A stretch of DNA of 61,486 nucleotides from Nitrospira sp. Its GTDB lineage: Bacteria > Nitrospirota > Nitrospiria > Nitrospirales > Nitrospiraceae. The notes below the pieces were generated by a model. The model did not search any database. It was not told where the DNA came from and saw only the letters and a list, made by a program, of their open reading frames with translations. Made by a program: the position numbers and the translations under genes. The stretch lies in the NCBI GenBank assembly GCA_005116815.1, contig SWDR01000031.1, forward strand, positions 127,231-188,716. Reading direction: 5' to 3'. Positions 1 through 10,234 of this stretch are shown here, one piece after another (the stretch's first letter is position 1; the number at the start of each line of letters is the position of its first letter).

Positions 1-603
1 CGATCGCAATTCGTCTTCTTTGACCCCTTCGCTCACCGTACGGACAATGTACCCACAGCCGGGATGCCGGACGCGCTTCATAATATCCTTGAGCCTGGCG
101 CGCTCCTCGTCACGGGCGATACGGCGAGACACGCCGATGTGCTCGACGTTTGGCATAAAGACGAGATACCGGCCCGGGAGCGACACATAGGTCGTGACCC
201 GTGAACCCTTGGTGCCGATAGGTCCCTTGGAGATCTGCACCATCAGCTCCTGCCCTTCACTCAGCAACTGCTCGATCGGCTTGGAGCTTTGACGGCGGGG
301 GCCCAGCATATCCCCGTCTTTGTCGGCATCCTTGTCGTCCTCATCCGCATCGACAAGCGTGTCGCCCGGCTCGGAGTCCAACGACAGATCCGACACATGC
401 ATGAAGGCCGCCTTCTCAAGGCCGATATCCACAAAGGCCGCCTGCATGCCAGGCAACACCTTCGCGACTTTTCCTTTATAAATATTCCCGACGAAGTCCT
501 TGTGTTTGGCGCGATCTCCGAAGAGATCCGTCACGACTCCGCCGTCCAAGACCGCCACGCGAGTTTCCTCGCGTGCGACTGTAATGGCAATTTCTACTCC
601 CAT
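1..603 (-). CDS. rng: Ribonuclease G/E family, N-terminal part (cut by window edge)
   Basis: This is the first 201 codons of an RNase E/G endoribonuclease, which processes rRNA and mRNA 5' ends in the cytoplasm. The start ATG at 603 is preceded by an AAGGGG ribosome site. The visible part opens with the family N-terminus (EIAITVAREETRVAVLDGG), then an S1-like RNA-binding domain at roughly residues 38-130 (GNIYKGKVAKVLPGMQAAF, AFMHVSDL). The S1 domain carries an acidic insert rich in Asp around residues 80-100. The start of the RNase H-like region (GVSRRIARDEER) follows. The catalytic metal site lies beyond the window, so G-type versus E-type cannot be decided. It sits 172 bp downstream of rodA in the same direction, as rng often sits beside mre genes. 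The gap holds no clear terminator. Confidence 0.93.
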   Translation of the reverse strand, partial: MGVEIAITVAREETRVAVLDGGVVTDLFGDRAKHKDFVGNIYKGKVAKVLPGMQAAFVDIGLEKAAFMHVSDLSLDSEPGDTLVDADEDDKDADKDGDMLGPRRQSSKPIEQLLSEGQELMVQISKGPIGTKGSRVTTYVSLPGRYLVFMPNVEHIGVSRRIARDEERARLKDIMKRVRHPGCGYIVRTVSEGVKEDELRS

Positions 604-775
604 ACCCACCCCTTCCATTCAGGAGAACCGTCGAGCCGATGTCCAGGACGAACGCGGGGAAATCCCCAGGTTCCGTCCCCCACTCGACACCTCATCGGCT
701 GACGGTCCACACCAGACATAATATTTTCACTTGCCTCGATCCCGATCGATTCGAGACCGCACAATCACCCGCTCA

Positions 776-1891
776 CTAAAAAAAACTTAATCGACGGCGT
801 TTGACGTTCAGAAGCAGGCCAAGCGACGCCATCGTCATAATCGTCGCGCTCCCGCCATAACTCATGAGCGGAAGGGGAATACCCACAATGGGAAACATTC
901 CCGCCGTCATCCCAATATTGACCACCACACAAAAACACAACATGCAGATGATCCCGACCGCCAGCAGCGCCCCGAGCTGATCCTTCGCGCGCGCGACAAT
1001 TTCCAATGACAGCCAGATCAACGTCACAAACAAGATCAAGAGCGCCAACACTCCGAGAAATCCCCATTCCTCGGCAAACACAGAAAAGACAAAGTCCGTG
1101 TGCCCCTCGGGCAAAAACTTCAATTGGCTTTGGGTCCCTCCGTAGAGGCCCTTCCCTGTCAGCTCTCCCGCGCCAATGGCAATTCTCGATTGGAGTGCAT
1201 GGTATCCCTTGCCTCCAGGATCGTAGGCCGGATCGACAAAGGCCATAATGCGCTGCCGCTGATAATCATGCAATGACCCCCACATCATCTCCCAGGCAAA
1301 GGGAAATAACATCAGCGAAAACAGGAGGATCACACCCAATGCCTTCGACCGCATCCCCACCATCAATAACATCGCGGCATAGACCGCCAAGAAGCTCAAT
1401 CCGCTCCCAAGGTCCGGCTGCTTCAAAATCAGGAGCAGTCCCGGCAAGACCAATAGCCCGGGGAGCACCACTCGCTGAAGCCAACCGACTCGTGGGGCCT
1501 TTGAATAGTAGTGCGCCAAGGTCACAATGAGCACCAGCTTCGCGAACTCCGATGGCTGGAACGCGAAGGGCCCCATCGGAATCCACCGTTGCGCACCCCG
1601 GCTGCTTTTCCCCTCAAACAGTACCACTGCCAGCAGGACCAGGATGATGGCATAGGCAGGATACGCTAACCGGGCGATTCGATGATAGTCCGAGAGCCAC
1701 ATCACCAGAAATGCGATCGTGCCGAGCAGGATCCACACGATCTGTTTGGCATAAAACGGGAACGCCACGCCTTGGTCGTGCGTCACGCTATAAATCGACA
1801 GGACGCCGACCCCCAGGATGACAAAGATCAGCCCGATAAAACGGAAGTCGAAATTGTCGAAGCCCCGGCTATTGATCACCCGATCGATCAT
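776..1891 (-). CDS. rodA: Rod-shape peptidoglycan glycosyltransferase RodA
   Basis: A SEDS-family polytopic membrane protein of 371 aa, the usual length for RodA. It polymerises lipid II into glycan strands during side-wall growth together with a class B PBP. About ten hydrophobic segments are visible. Family landmarks include the WIPMGPFAFQPSEFAKL loop, the LPEGHTDFVFSVFAEEWGF segment and the C-terminal GIPLPLMSYGGSA motif. The start overlaps the end of the PBP2 gene by 4 bp (ATGA), so the pair is translationally coupled. It is the last gene of the rod operon. FtsW is a possible alternative, but pairing with mrdA and mreBCD favours RodA. Confidence 0.95.
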   Translation of the reverse strand: MIDRVINSRGFDNFDFRFIGLIFVILGVGVLSIYSVTHDQGVAFPFYAKQIVWILLGTIAFLVMWLSDYHRIARLAYPAYAIILVLLAVVLFEGKSSRGAQRWIPMGPFAFQPSEFAKLVLIVTLAHYYSKAPRVGWLQRVVLPGLLVLPGLLLILKQPDLGSGLSFLAVYAAMLLMVGMRSKALGVILLFSLMLFPFAWEMMWGSLHDYQRQRIMAFVDPAYDPGGKGYHALQSRIAIGAGELTGKGLYGGTQSQLKFLPEGHTDFVFSVFAEEWGFLGVLALLILFVTLIWLSLEIVARAKDQLGALLAVGIICMLCFCVVVNIGMTAGMFPIVGIPLPLMSYGGSATIMTMASLGLLLNVKRRRLSFF

Positions 1892-3768
1892 CTCGTGTCC
1901 TGTCCTCCGGCATCTGCTTCCCGCGCCACGGCGCCATCAGGCACAACGGCAGGAGCTGGGAGATTCAATTTCACATAGGTCTCGATCAGCACTTTGGCGA
2001 GGGGAGCCGAGGCGGACCCTCCGTGGCCCATATGTTCACCCAGTACCGCAACGGCGATCGTGGGTGCGTCGACCGGGGCGAAGGCCACAAACCAGGCATG
2101 ATCGCGGAACTTCTTCGGGATATCCTTCTCCGCCCTCTTCTCTTTGCTCAAAGCCGTCGTCTGAGCCGTACCGGTCTTTCCCCCAATGGTCACCAACGCC
2201 GACTTCGCCCGCGTGGCCGTGCCCTCTGTCACCACCCCGGCCAACGCCTCTTTGATCAATGGCAAGATTTCAGGCCTCAGCTTCAAGGTGCGCTTAGGGA
2301 CCGCAGGTCTTTCCTCAAGCGCTCCGGTCGCCCGATCCATCACCGCCCTGACCAATCGCGGACGAAAGGTCACGCCGTCGTTTGCGACCGTGCCGATCAA
2401 ACTCGCCATCTGGAGCGGCGTCACGTTGACATAACCCTGTCCAATCGATGCCGAGATCGTTTCGCCAGGCAACCAGGGCTCATTCTTGGCTTTCTGCTTC
2501 CAAGCCGAAGAAGGCACGATTCCAATCCGTTCTGACGGCAGCTCGATCCCCGTCTCCTCACCCAACCCAAACATATGGGCGAAGGAGGCCATCGTCTCAA
2601 TCCCCATCCGCTGGCCGACCGTGTAGAAATACACATCGCACGATTGTATCAGCGCGCGCCGGAGATCGACCGAACCATGCCCACCGGCCTTCCAGTCGTG
2701 ATAGAGCCGCCGGCCGAACTGATATCCTCCATTACAATGGATCGTCGTCGACGGCGTGACCGTATTGGACTCTAATGCTGCTGCGGCCATCATCACTTTG
2801 AAGACTGAACCAGGCGGGTACTGGCCTTGCGAGGCGCGATTGTTCAATGGGCGCCCTTCGTTTTGCACAATCTCAGCCCATTGTTTCGGCGTGAGTTCCC
2901 GCGAAAGGACATTCGGATCGAAACCGGGACGGCTGGCCATGGCCAAGACATCTCCTGTCCTGGGGTCAAGCGCGACAATCGCACCAGACTCCTCCCCTAA
3001 GAGGCTTTCCGCCACCTTTTGCAGCCGCACATCGATCGTGAGGTATAGATTATCCCCGGCATGGGCCTGCTCCACAACCACGGTTCGTTTCTCGTGGCCT
3101 AACGCATCAACTTCAATACTTTTCTGCCCGGCCTGCCCGCGCACGAGCCGGTCGAAAAATTTCTCCACGCCATATTGGCCAACAATGCTGCCCTGGTGCA
3201 GGTCGGCAAACTCAGGTTTCTCTAACTGTTCGGGCGAGACTTCCCCGACGTACCCCAACAGATGCGAGGCCGTGACGCCACCGGGGTAGTTCCGCTGCGA
3301 TTCGACTTGCACCATCACGCCCGGCAAATCCAGACGGTGCGATTCGATGAGCGTCGCCTCACGCAAAGACAAACGGTCCTTCACCTTGCGCGGCAGTTGT
3401 TTGCTGCCGCGAGCCGTCAGCTTCTTCCTCACGAGGGCCTCGTCCAGGCCCAAGAGATTGGTCAGTTGCTCGATGAGCAGCTCGCGATTCTTGACGTCTT
3501 CAAGCGAGACATAGAGGGTAAAACTGGGGACATTGTTCGCCAGCAACACTCCGTTGCGATCGTAGATCAGGCCTCGCGCCGGCTCCATGATGACGGAACG
3601 TGTACGGTTGTTCTCGGAGAGATCGCGGTAGTAGGGACCTTCACGAATCTGCAAATGCCAGAGTCGTAACGCCAATAAAGCCACGACGAGCAACAGCCCA
3701 ACGCGCAGGATAATCAGCCGGCGTTGGAGCTCACCAAGTTCAGAATCGTGCAGACCAGCTGTTGCCAT
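1888..3768 (-). CDS. mrdA: Penicillin-binding protein 2 (peptidoglycan transpeptidase)
   Basis: A 626-aa class B PBP that cross-links peptidoglycan for cell elongation. It has a single N-terminal membrane anchor (about residues 17-38), a dimerisation domain with the RGLIYDRNG signature near residue 65, and a C-terminal transpeptidase domain. The three active-site motifs are present: SVFK with Ser at about 321, SCD at about 376, and KTG at about 531. It is followed with a 4-bp overlap by rodA and preceded by mreD, the standard elongasome arrangement. The tail after the transpeptidase domain is short and Ala/Pro-rich. Confidence 0.96.
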   Translation of the reverse strand: MATAGLHDSELGELQRRLIILRVGLLLVVALLALRLWHLQIREGPYYRDLSENNRTRSVIMEPARGLIYDRNGVLLANNVPSFTLYVSLEDVKNRELLIEQLTNLLGLDEALVRKKLTARGSKQLPRKVKDRLSLREATLIESHRLDLPGVMVQVESQRNYPGGVTASHLLGYVGEVSPEQLEKPEFADLHQGSIVGQYGVEKFFDRLVRGQAGQKSIEVDALGHEKRTVVVEQAHAGDNLYLTIDVRLQKVAESLLGEESGAIVALDPRTGDVLAMASRPGFDPNVLSRELTPKQWAEIVQNEGRPLNNRASQGQYPPGSVFKVMMAAAALESNTVTPSTTIHCNGGYQFGRRLYHDWKAGGHGSVDLRRALIQSCDVYFYTVGQRMGIETMASFAHMFGLGEETGIELPSERIGIVPSSAWKQKAKNEPWLPGETISASIGQGYVNVTPLQMASLIGTVANDGVTFRPRLVRAVMDRATGALEERPAVPKRTLKLRPEILPLIKEALAGVVTEGTATRAKSALVTIGGKTGTAQTTALSKEKRAEKDIPKKFRDHAWFVAFAPVDAPTIAVAVLGEHMGHGGSASAPLAKVLIETYVKLNLPAPAVVPDGAVAREADAGGQDTR

Positions 3769-3810
3769 GACTCACAATCACTATTCCAGCACATCCATCA
3801 AAGAGACGGG

Positions 3811-4302
3811 TTATTCGGTTCTCAGACGGGTCACATCGAATCGTTGGGAGAGCAGCCAATAGAGCCCCGCCCCAACCGCTCCGTCAAAACAAGCCTGCGG
3901 CAGGACGATCGACTCCACGATCCCCCACATTTGAGACATGTCGATATTTTTGAAATTGGCCAAGGCCAGCAACCCACTCGCCACGGACACCAGCAGCAAC
4001 CCCACACCCAACGAGATCGACGTCACCTGCGACACCTGCCTCCCCAAGAACCCGGCCAAGAGCCCAACGCCCCCGTACGTGAGAAGACTGAGCCAGAGTT
4101 CGCCGGCCGAAAACAGGCTCAGCACCCATCCGATCGCGAGCCCCAGGAGAAGGCCTTCCATTTCACCGGCGAACAGCCCGATAAACACGGCAGTCACAAG
4201 CCCAAGATCCGGCTTGATATTCCACACACTCACATGGTGCAACACCGTTGTTTGCAGGGGAACGAGCAGGAGGACCAACGTCAGATAGAAGAAAAATTTC
4301 AT
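3811..4302 (-). CDS. mreD: Rod-shape-determining membrane protein MreD
   Basis: A 163-aa very hydrophobic protein with about five membrane segments, matching MreD in size and in position between mreC and mrdA. MreD is an inner-membrane part of the elongasome that works with MreC and RodA/PBP2. The N-terminus (MKFFFYLTLVLLLVPLQTT) and the KPDLGLV segment are typical. The start overlaps the end of mreC by 4 bp. The family is weakly conserved, so the call rests on topology and context. Confidence 0.9.
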   Translation of the reverse strand: MKFFFYLTLVLLLVPLQTTVLHHVSVWNIKPDLGLVTAVFIGLFAGEMEGLLLGLAIGWVLSLFSAGELWLSLLTYGGVGLLAGFLGRQVSQVTSISLGVGLLLVSVASGLLALANFKNIDMSQMWGIVESIVLPQACFDGAVGAGLYWLLSQRFDVTRLRTE

Positions 4303-5180
4303 GGCGCCGGCTTTCCGGGAAGATCCATTCCTCCCATCGCCTTTGTCGACTGTCCATACGATGCCTGAATCACCAACACTTCCTCGACCCGACCGACATC
4401 GACTTCCGGCATGAGCTCAGCCGATTGAAACAATGCGCCTTCCTGCTTGTCGATATGCGTAATCGTTCCGAGCGCGAGGCCGCGCGGAAAACCTCCAACC
4501 AGGCCCGACGTTACAACCCGATCACCGTCTCGAAGCGTCGAGAGCAATGGAATATATTTCAGCTGGGCCAGCCCCTGCTGGGTCCCTTCCACAATGCCTT
4601 CGTCTCTCGTCCGCTGAATGAGACCGGCGATAGCGTTGTTCGGATCCGTGATCAAAAGCACCACCGAGGATGCTCCCGTCGTTTTCACCACGCGCCCGAC
4701 GACTCCCGCTGGCGTGATCACCCCCATGTCCGGCTTGATTCCGTCGCTCTCGCCTTTATTGAGGATGATAGCACGATAGCGATTGGTGGCATCACGCCCG
4801 ATGACTTGCGCAGCCACCATGGCCGGAAGCGCTTGCTCCTTAAATTGCAGCAAGGCCGTCAAACGTTCAGTGGCGGCAGCCGACTCGCGCAACTGGCTGT
4901 TTTGCCCGCGCAACGACTCAATATCTTTCCGTAATTGCTGATTTTCCTCCCGGACCCCCTGCAACGCCACATACTGCTGCCACCGATCGGCGATGCCCGA
5001 ATCGATCGATGCAACGGCCTCAAGCGGAACACGCACGACGTGTCCGACTGGCCCATCCAGATATTGCAAGAGTCCTTGGATTTGACCGGGAAGCAGGAAA
5101 AGCACCGCCACGAGCAGTGCGAAGCAGGCAAACGCCAGACGTCTGGCACCGGAGGAAAAACGAGAGTTTACCATCCACAT
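4299..5180 (-). CDS. mreC: Cell-shape protein MreC
   Basis: A 293-aa bitopic periplasmic scaffold of the elongasome. It has one N-terminal membrane helix (about residues 14-34), a coiled coil from about 65 to 110 with heptads around ENQQLRKDIESLRGQNSQLR, and the twin beta-barrel MreC core with VIGRD, GVVGRV and the VTSGLVGGFPRG signature. MreC activates PBP2 through direct contact. It lies between mreB (22-bp gap) and mreD (4-bp overlap). Length and domain order are normal. Confidence 0.94.
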   Translation of the reverse strand: MWMVNSRFSSGARRLAFACFALLVAVLFLLPGQIQGLLQYLDGPVGHVVRVPLEAVASIDSGIADRWQQYVALQGVREENQQLRKDIESLRGQNSQLRESAAATERLTALLQFKEQALPAMVAAQVIGRDATNRYRAIILNKGESDGIKPDMGVITPAGVVGRVVKTTGASSVVLLITDPNNAIAGLIQRTRDEGIVEGTQQGLAQLKYIPLLSTLRDGDRVVTSGLVGGFPRGLALGTITHIDKQEGALFQSAELMPEVDVGRVEEVLVIQASYGQSTKAMGGMDLPGKPAP

Positions 5181-5201
5181 AAGGAAGTGAGGGATGGAAC
5201 C

Positions 5202-6269
<1,068 letters not shown>

Positions 6270-6288
6270 TCAACCTCTGACTGCGCGC

Positions 6289-6747
6289 TCAGTCGGGCAA
6301 CGCCAGTCGACCCGCATCTAAGACCTGAGTGCCGGCTATCTCGTCACCAAGACGCCGCCCCTGTTCGTTCCCAATGATCAAGACCCCTTCGAGCGCCATA
6401 ATCGCGACCGATACAATCCATCCCACATACGGGACGGCAAAAGCTAATTGCGCGACGGCAAAGGGCAAATTGCGAATAATGGATTCCCGAAACCCTGCAG
6501 ACTCACGCCGATCTGGAAGCACCGTCTGGAGACCGATCAACCGTTTCCCGATACTGCGCCCGCCGGCAAATCCATCAGCAATCAGTATATACGCCAATCC
6601 TGCAAGAAAACCTACTGGCACGATCATTTGATCGGCTGCTGCGACGATGAATACATCGATGAGCTTGGCAATACCTCGGTTCAGGACCTGCGCCTTCGGA
6701 TAGATCCCAGCACCGGTTGAATGACCCCCGCGAACCTCCTCGGCCAA
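6289..6747 (-). CDS. RDD-family membrane protein
   Basis: A 152-aa protein with an RDD domain. The signature Arg and Asp residues appear in NRGIAKLIDVFIV and the second motif in GGRSIGKRLIGLQTV. Three or four hydrophobic segments are visible. The molecular role of RDD proteins is mostly unknown; some act in membrane transport or stress. It opens the mre operon, and a good sigma70-type promoter lies just upstream (6773-6801), so its product is probably co-expressed with MreB. Confidence 0.82.
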   Translation of the reverse strand: MAEEVRGGHSTGAGIYPKAQVLNRGIAKLIDVFIVAAADQMIVPVGFLAGLAYILIADGFAGGRSIGKRLIGLQTVLPDRRESAGFRESIIRNLPFAVAQLAFAVPYVGWIVSVAIMALEGVLIIGNEQGRRLGDEIAGTQVLDAGRLALPD

Positions 6748-6772
6748 GTGCTCTCCTTACAATTAGTGGCAA

Positions 6773-6801
6773 AGTATAACAAATCAGACTACCTAGCACA
6801 A
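6773..6801 (-). promoter_or_regulatory. Sigma70-type promoter for RDD-mreBCD-mrdA-rodA
   Basis: On the minus strand TTGTGC (6801-6796) is followed after exactly 17 bases by TATACT (6778-6773). The -10 hexamer matches 5 of 6 consensus bases and the -35 matches 4 of 6. It lies about 25 bp upstream of the RDD start at 6747. Confidence 0.6.
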
Positions 6802-6910
6802 ACAAAGACCACTCTCCCGCAGATCGTCATGACGAATGCGACGCCGGGCCTTCACGGACAGAGACTGCTGCTCAATCGTGAGATCCCAACACTGGAAGCG
6901 CAGTCGTCCC

Positions 6911-6939
6911 TTGCCTTTACACAGATCCCTGAGTACAAT
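6911..6939 (+). promoter_or_regulatory. Sigma70-type promoter for the SurA-N protein
   Basis: TTGCCT at 6911-6916, a 17-base spacer, then TACAAT at 6934-6939. This predicts a transcript starting about 24 bases before the ATG at 6970. It is divergent from the mre promoter, so the two units share a 220-bp control region. Confidence 0.5.
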
Positions 6940-6969
6940 CCGTTTCTACGAACTTTCCGAGGAGTTGTC

Positions 6970-7668
6970 ATGATCAAATTGATGCGTGAAGCGTCCCATA
7001 GTTATCCCTGGCTCCTCAAGTCCATCATGGGGATTATCGCCCTCGCCTTCGTTATCACCATGGGCTGGTGGGGATTTGGCGAACAGTCCGGCGCCGTCGT
7101 GGCCTCAGTCGGAGACCTCACCATATCCCGTGACGAGTTTCGACGGGCCTACGAAAATACCTACCGCTTCTACAAAGATAAAGTTCCCGGAGAGTTCAAG
7201 GACGAAACGATTAAGCAGTTTGTTGTGGATCAACTCATCGATAATCGAACCTGGCTTATCGCGGCCAAAAACATGGGCCTCACCGTGGCGAACGAAGATC
7301 TGCGCGAAGTCATCATGCAGATCCCCGACTTTCAAAAAAATGGCGCATTTGATCCGGAAGTCTACCAACGACTCCTGGCAGCGAACCATCTGACGCCCGC
7401 GATATTTGAAGCCATGGAAGCGAAAGAAGTGCTGAGCAACAAAGCCCGGCTGGTCATCCGCGACGCCGTAGCCCTGACCCCTGCCGAACTTGCCGAGGCA
7501 CAGGCCCTCACTGTGCGGCAAACGGAATCGGACCCGGCAAAGGCCGCCGCAGCCAAGGACCGTGCGTTACAGGACGTCCTCTTTCAAAAGCAACAACGCG
7601 CGCTGATGGCCTATACCGAATCGCTCAAAACGACGCTACCCATCACCATTCACCGCGAGCTCTTGTAA
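6970..7668 (+). CDS. SurA N-terminal-domain protein, membrane-anchored, without PPIase domain
   Basis: A 232-aa protein with a cytoplasmic N-tail, one membrane helix (about residues 18-38, IMGIIALAFVITMGWW) and a periplasmic SurA/PpiD-type N-terminal chaperone region (VGDLTISRDEFRRAYEN, then VVDQLIDNRTWLIAAKNMG). The layout is that of the N-terminal third of PpiD, but the protein stops before any parvulin rotamase domain. The reading frame opens at 6721. The ATG at 6970 is chosen because AGGAG lies 6 bases before it and homology-like sequence begins there. A role as a holdase for outer-membrane or periplasmic proteins is inferred. Confidence 0.8.
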   Translation: MIKLMREASHSYPWLLKSIMGIIALAFVITMGWWGFGEQSGAVVASVGDLTISRDEFRRAYENTYRFYKDKVPGEFKDETIKQFVVDQLIDNRTWLIAAKNMGLTVANEDLREVIMQIPDFQKNGAFDPEVYQRLLAANHLTPAIFEAMEAKEVLSNKARLVIRDAVALTPAELAEAQALTVRQTESDPAKAAAAKDRALQDVLFQKQQRALMAYTESLKTTLPITIHRELL

Positions 7669-7749
7669 CAAACAGGCACGTGGCCTGAGGCTAAACGTTT
7701 TCTCACGACACCTCATTCCACTAGCCGCTTGCCCATCGTCCCTCACCGC

Positions 7750-8769
7750 CTACACAATCAGCATCGCATCGCCATAACTGTAAAAACGATACCGCTCGCG
7801 AACTGCCTCGGCATAGGCCTCTCGAAGAAATTCCGTTCCGGCCAACGCGGATACCAGCATCAACAATGTGGTGCGCGGCAGGTGAAAATTCGTGAAGAGC
7901 GCGTCGATCACCTTGAATGAAAACCCTGGCGTCATGAAGATGTCCGTCTCGCCTCGATAGGGCCTGACCTGGCCGTCAGCACGAGCCGCCGTTTCGAGCG
8001 CACGTACCGCGGTAGTCCCGACCGCGACGATCCGTCCACCAGCCGCCCGCGCATGTTCGATGGCACGTACCGTCTCTACCCCGACCTCGATCCATTCCTC
8101 GCCCATCTGATGGTCTTCGATGTGATCGACCTTCACCGGCTTGAAGGTTCCAATACCGACATGGAGCGTGACGCTCGTGAGACCGATTCCTCGCTGTTGC
8201 AGCCGTGCCAACAATTCCTGGGTGAAATGGAGTCCGGCTGTCGGTGCCGCAATCGCACCCTCATGTTGCGCAAACAGCGTTTGGTACCATTCCCGATCTT
8301 GATCAGTCGGTGCTCGTTTTAAATAGGGCGGAAGCGGCATTCGGCCATGTTCCCGTAGCCACTCAACGAACGGAATCGGACTCTCAACCTGCACCGTCGT
8401 TCTGGCCAAACCACGCTCGATCACCACCGCAGAAGCCGCTGCATCCATCTCAATGGTCTGTCCTGGACGAAACGTCCCCTTGATCAACACTTCCCAGATC
8501 GCATCCCCGAGATCTTTCACGAAAAGGATCTCGACCTCCGCACCTGAAGGACGCTTCCGTCCAACCACGCGCGCGGCTAACACCTTCGTATTGTTGACCA
8601 CGAGGAGATCGCCTGGCTGAAGCAGCTCAGGCAAGTCGTCAACCCGTCGATGGGCTAGCGAGTGGGTGTGCGGCTGCAGGACGAGCAGCTTCGCGTGATC
8701 GCGAGGAAGGACCGGATGCGTCGCAATCAACGAAGGATCGAACGGAAAGTCGAACTCGGAGAGCTGCAT
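7750..8769 (-). CDS. queA: tRNA preQ1(34) S-adenosylmethionine ribosyltransferase-isomerase QueA
   Basis: A 339-aa enzyme that transfers the ribosyl part of AdoMet to preQ1 at the tRNA wobble position, giving epoxyqueuosine. The family N-terminus (MQLSEFDFPFDPSLIA), VNNTKVLAARVVG, APTAGLHFT, TLHVGIGTF and NFHLPRTTLLMLVSA are all present and the length is normal. It overlaps the spoIID-like gene by 1 bp at its start and ends the long minus-strand run. The 81 bp to the convergent SurA-N gene hold no obvious terminator. Confidence 0.97.
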   Translation of the reverse strand: MQLSEFDFPFDPSLIATHPVLPRDHAKLLVLQPHTHSLAHRRVDDLPELLQPGDLLVVNNTKVLAARVVGRKRPSGAEVEILFVKDLGDAIWEVLIKGTFRPGQTIEMDAAASAVVIERGLARTTVQVESPIPFVEWLREHGRMPLPPYLKRAPTDQDREWYQTLFAQHEGAIAAPTAGLHFTQELLARLQQRGIGLTSVTLHVGIGTFKPVKVDHIEDHQMGEEWIEVGVETVRAIEHARAAGGRIVAVGTTAVRALETAARADGQVRPYRGETDIFMTPGFSFKVIDALFTNFHLPRTTLLMLVSALAGTEFLREAYAEAVRERYRFYSYGDAMLIV

Positions 8770-9998
8770 CAGGAAGACGGCGGGGTCGGAGGTTTAGTCA
8801 ACGTCATATTCTGTAGTTCCGTGCCAGGATAGTAATACCGAAGAATCGTCGAGAAGGGGTACCCCAGCTCGGCCAATTCTTTTGCACCCCACTGGCACAT
8901 GCCGACGGCGTGCCCTGCACCAAATCCAGACAGCACCACCTCTCGCCCGATCGATTCGATGGCAAACTGCGTACTGGGAATAATGGTGTAGCCGACCGCT
9001 TTCCGCAACTCTTCGCCTCGAAGGATGAGCTCCCCCCCGGAGTGCAGGATGCGCAGCTTCGCGACTCGCCCTCCGCGGCTGAACGAAAGCGGGGTCATCG
9101 TCGCAATCGTTCCCACAGAAAATCCCTGCTGCCGCAAGTTCTGCTCAAGGGTATCGACTTTGAAGGAGGATTTCCATTGATAGTAAGGCGATGCAAGGTC
9201 AAAAGGACATTCTACTCCCTTGAGATAGGGATACTCTTTGGACCACACATTCATGGCATCTTCTGTCAATCCGGCCGCCGTCGATGAGAACGCAGCATAG
9301 ATCGGCGCATCCTCATAGGTGACAACAAGCCCACGAGTGTCTTCGACCGCACGAAGAATCCCGGCATCAACCCCCTGCTTGCCCCGATAGACTTGGTCTT
9401 GCACCGTCGCCGCCACATCGTAGTCGCGTGTCGCACTCAACATCTGTTGATAGAGCGCATAGGTTCGAGCCGCGACCGCCTGGGCCTTCAACATTTCAGG
9501 ATGCCAGGCCGAACTAACCTCTGCGGGCACGACCCCTTTCACGTATTCCTCAAAGTCGACTCGGTTGATAACGAGAAACCCTTTCCCTTTCCGCACAAGA
9601 TGAATCAGGCCACTCACCGAGATCGCCACACCGGAATCGCCAGAGGATACTGCCGCCCCGTGAGACTTCCTGGTAGGCCGCGGGAAGGTCAACGTGAGTC
9701 CTTGGTCTCCACCCTGCAGCGTCAACCGCTCCGTCGGCATACGGACGCCGTTCAAGAGGAAGCCATGCTCCCCGACTTGAACACGAACCGATGTGCGTAG
9801 CGTCTGGCTGTGCCCTTTGGCATCCGTCACCCACAGGGGACGGTCTGCTCGAACATCGAACTGTGAAACATTCGCTGACAACAGGACACGAATCGACTGC
9901 GCAGCCTCCGTGGCAGAGGACAGGCCGAGAAGACAGGCTCCGACCGCGATAGCCTGGTACAGTGCACCCTTGAATGGCTTCACCGACGAAATATCCAT
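8769..9998 (-). CDS. SpoIID/LytB-domain protein, secreted
   Basis: A 409-aa exported protein with a signal peptide (about residues 10-30, YQAIAVGACLLGLSSATEAA) and a SpoIID/LytB domain from about residue 130. Motifs include GVVPAEVSSAWHPEMLKAQAVAARTYAL (split here as GVVPAEVSS and KAQAVAARTYAL), VWSKEYPYLKGV and GFGAGHAVGMCQWGA. SpoIID is a lytic transglycosylase in spore formers; in Gram-negatives such proteins are thought to modify peptidoglycan, and that role is inferred. The open frame extends to 10226, but its first 76 codons overlap the DUF2905 gene antiparallel in frame only, so the start at 9998 is chosen although no strong ribosome site is seen. It overlaps DUF2905 by 19 bp. Confidence 0.87.
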   Translation of the reverse strand: MDISSVKPFKGALYQAIAVGACLLGLSSATEAAQSIRVLLSANVSQFDVRADRPLWVTDAKGHSQTLRTSVRVQVGEHGFLLNGVRMPTERLTLQGGDQGLTLTFPRPTRKSHGAAVSSGDSGVAISVSGLIHLVRKGKGFLVINRVDFEEYVKGVVPAEVSSAWHPEMLKAQAVAARTYALYQQMLSATRDYDVAATVQDQVYRGKQGVDAGILRAVEDTRGLVVTYEDAPIYAAFSSTAAGLTEDAMNVWSKEYPYLKGVECPFDLASPYYQWKSSFKVDTLEQNLRQQGFSVGTIATMTPLSFSRGGRVAKLRILHSGGELILRGEELRKAVGYTIIPSTQFAIESIGREVVLSGFGAGHAVGMCQWGAKELAELGYPFSTILRYYYPGTELQNMTLTKPPTPPSS

Positions 9999-10234
9999 GA
10001 TACGAGAAAGAATACCAGACTCAGGATGATGCTGAGGAGCAGACTGGTCGCGAGGGGAAACGAGAAGCTGAAGTTGTCTCGCCGAATGGATATGTCCCCG
10101 GGCAGCTTGCCAACCCATCCAAGGAGATTGCCGAATCCTGGGATACGGTCTGCGAAAACCAGTAACAGGCCGAACAACGCCACGCACAGCCCAACCCCGA
10201 TGAAGACCTTTCCGAGACTCCCCCACTCAGCCAT
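9980..10234 (-). CDS. DUF2905 small membrane protein
   Basis: An 84-aa protein with two hydrophobic helices (GLCVALFGLLLVFADRI and TSLLLSIILSLVFFLVSWIF) joined by the conserved LGKLPGDISIRRDN-type loop of the DUF2905 family, here GWVGKLPGDISIRRDNFSF. The function of the family is unknown. It overlaps the end of asd by 1 bp and the start of the spoIID-like gene by 19 bp, so it is translated within the same operon. Confidence 0.88.
   Translation of the reverse strand: MAEWGSLGKVFIGVGLCVALFGLLLVFADRIPGFGNLLGWVGKLPGDISIRRDNFSFSFPLATSLLLSIILSLVFFLVSWIFRR

Noticed and set aside
8769-10226. Long 485-codon frame for the SpoIID-like protein
   Set aside because: The first 76 codons overlap the conserved DUF2905 gene and contain no signal peptide; the protein begins at 9998.
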